DNA of 7,255 nt. Source: an uncultured Campylobacter sp. (GTDB taxonomy: Bacteria > Campylobacterota > Campylobacteria > Campylobacterales > Campylobacteraceae). Below are positions 6,135-7,255 of the stretch, one piece after another. The stretch covers positions 1 to 7,255 of the forward strand of contig NZ_CALIMY010000144.1 of NCBI RefSeq assembly GCF_938045205.1, given 5' to 3'. How positions within the stretch are numbered: position 1 is the first letter of the stretch; each line of letters opens with the position of its first letter. The position numbers and the translations under genes are program-made. Under the pieces are notes generated by a model. It searched no databases. It was not told where the DNA came from and saw only the letters and a list, made by a program, of their open reading frames with translations.

Positions 6135-6148
6135 AAATTTTAAAATTT
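6135..6148. repeat. 14-bp perfect palindrome AAATTTTAAAATTT, copy 3
   Basis: Lies between the hisS -10 box and its ribosome site, so it would be in the transcribed leader. Identical to the copies at 364 and 1878. Confidence 0.85.
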
Positions 6149-6165
6149 CACAAAGGATTTTATCG

Positions 6166-7255
6166 ATGATCAAGGCACTTCGCGGTATGAACGATATTTT
6201 GGACGAACAGGCGCGCATCTACTCGCAAATTTTAAGCGTATGCGAGCGCGTGGCGCGCAATTACGGCTTTTGTCTCATCGAAACCCCCAAACTTGAGCAG
6301 ACCGCGCTATTTCGGCGCAGCGTCGGCGAGAGCAGCGACATAGTCGGCAAAGAGATGTATGAGTTTAGCGACAAAAGCGGCGATAGCGTCTGCCTGCGCC
6401 CCGAGGGCACCGCGGGTGTCGTGCGCGCCTTTATCGAAAAAAAGCTAGACCGCAGCGGCGGCGTACATAAATTTTATTATCAAGGCTCGATGTTTCGCTA
6501 CGAGCGCCCGCAAAAGGGACGCCTGCGCGAGTTTCATCAATTCGGCGTCGAGTGCTTCGGGCAAAGTAGCGTCTATGAGGATGCGAGCGTGATTTTGATG
6601 TTAGCTCAAATTTTACGCGAGCTAAATGTCGCCGCAACGCTTAAAATCAACTCTTTAGGCGATGAGGAGTGCATGCCTGCGTATAAAACCAAGCTCGTAA
6701 ATTTCTTGCAAGATCGCAAAGACAGGCTCTGCGAGGACTGCCAAAGGCGCATCGACACCAATCCGATCCGCGTGCTGGACTGCAAAAACGAGAGCTGCCA
6801 GAAAATTTTAGCCGCCGCGCCTCTTATAACTGAAAATTTAAACGACGCTTGCGCCGCGGAATTTGCGCAGCTGCAAAGAATTTTAACCCAAAACGGACAA
6901 AAATTTGAGATCGATCCTAAGCTCGTGCGCGGGCTTGATTACTACTGCAAAACCGCTTTTGAGTTCGTCTCATCCGAGCTTGGCGCACAAAGCGCTGTAG
7001 GCGGCGGCGGGCGCTATGACAGACTCGTGGAGTTTTTAGGCGGCAGAAAGACGGCGGGCGTGGGCTTTGCGATCGGCATCGAGCGAATAGCAGAAATTTT
7101 AAAAACGCGCGAAAGCCCACAAGCGCGTGAGGGACTTTATATCGGCGCGCTGGATGAGGCGTTTGTTAGCACGGCGTTTTCGTTTGCGCTAAAGCTGAGA
7201 AAGTTTTGTAAAACTCAAATTTCATACGAGCCCAAGAGCCTAGCCAAGCATTTAA
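6166..7255 (+). CDS. hisS: Histidine-tRNA ligase (HisRS), 3' end cut by the window
   Basis: A class II aminoacyl-tRNA synthetase that activates histidine with ATP and loads it on tRNA-His in the cytoplasm. The frame is open for 363 codons to the window edge; HisRS is normally about 410-420 residues, so some 45-55 are missing. Visible landmarks: N-terminal LRGMNDIL, motif 1 region ending SSDIVGKEMYEFSD (about 56-69), LRPEGTAG (77-84), motif 2 RYERPQKGRLREFHQFG (111-127), the HisA loop LVRGLDYY (253-260) with the catalytic Arg about R255, the HisB motif GGGGRYD (279-285), motif 3 GVGFAIGIER (298-307), and the start of the anticodon-binding domain (GLYIGALDE). Cys189, 192, 206 and 211 form a C-x2-C...C-x4-C set in the insertion region that could bind a metal. 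The start ATG follows AAAGGA with eight bases of spacing and a TATAAT box lies upstream. Confidence 0.96.
   Translation, partial: MIKALRGMNDILDEQARIYSQILSVCERVARNYGFCLIETPKLEQTALFRRSVGESSDIVGKEMYEFSDKSGDSVCLRPEGTAGVVRAFIEKKLDRSGGVHKFYYQGSMFRYERPQKGRLREFHQFGVECFGQSSVYEDASVILMLAQILRELNVAATLKINSLGDEECMPAYKTKLVNFLQDRKDRLCEDCQRRIDTNPIRVLDCKNESCQKILAAAPLITENLNDACAAEFAQLQRILTQNGQKFEIDPKLVRGLDYYCKTAFEFVSSELGAQSAVGGGGRYDRLVEFLGGRKTAGVGFAIGIERIAEILKTRESPQAREGLYIGALDEAFVSTAFSFALKLRKFCKTQISYEPKSLAKHL

Larger units (their letters stand above)
5989..6165. other. Spacer and leader upstream of hisS
   Basis: 177 bp with six RAATTY sites, four of them in the last 100 bases. It contains the hisS -10 box, the third 14-bp palindrome and the hisS ribosome site. 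A 7-bp inverted repeat (6003-6009 with 6028-6034) lies just after the upstream stop codon but has an 18-base loop and no T tract. Confidence 0.65.

Overview
The window looks like a chromosomal piece of a relatively GC-rich Campylobacter (C. gracilis, C. rectus or C. showae type). The evidence is the Campylobacter-like HisRS and RecG proteins, AAGGA-type ribosome sites, and GC-rich DNA peppered with AAATTT/GAATTT blocks. The species is inferred, not proven. All genes lie on the + strand.

Layout. Positions 1-567 hold no gene, only spacer DNA packed with RAATTY hexamers. Positions 568-1827 encode an M16-family (insulinase-like) protein that lacks the zinc-binding HXXEH motif. Positions 1828-2451 are a second long spacer of the same texture, with a 42-bp tandem duplication at its end. 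Positions 2452-5292 encode RecG, the branched-DNA helicase. It starts with TTG and carries an extra block of about 335 residues between the N-terminal OB/wedge part and the motor. A short spacer follows, then a 160-residue protein of unknown function (5506-5988). After another short spacer with a recognisable -10 box comes hisS (6166 onward), which is cut off by the window end.

How the genes relate. RecG (fork rescue and recombination) and HisRS (charging tRNA-His) are housekeeping proteins. The M16 protein and the small protein have no demonstrable link to them. The spacers are long enough that separate transcription is likely, and only hisS shows a convincing promoter. I see no mobile element, CRISPR array or RNA gene.

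Main points of interest. (1) The RecG insert is made of two different in-frame minisatellites: a roughly 18-bp, Ile-centred unit with the same AAATTT-rich texture as the spacers, then a 15-bp unit giving xxxxQ pentapeptides. (2) The spacers carry RAATTY at about one per 25-35 bp. RAATTY is the sequence whose methylation marks DNA for uptake in C. jejuni. (3) The RecG start sits beside a T5 tract at which loss of one T would restore an ATG-started frame. (4) The M16 protein keeps the C-terminal Arg/Tyr motif but has lost all three HXXEH residues.
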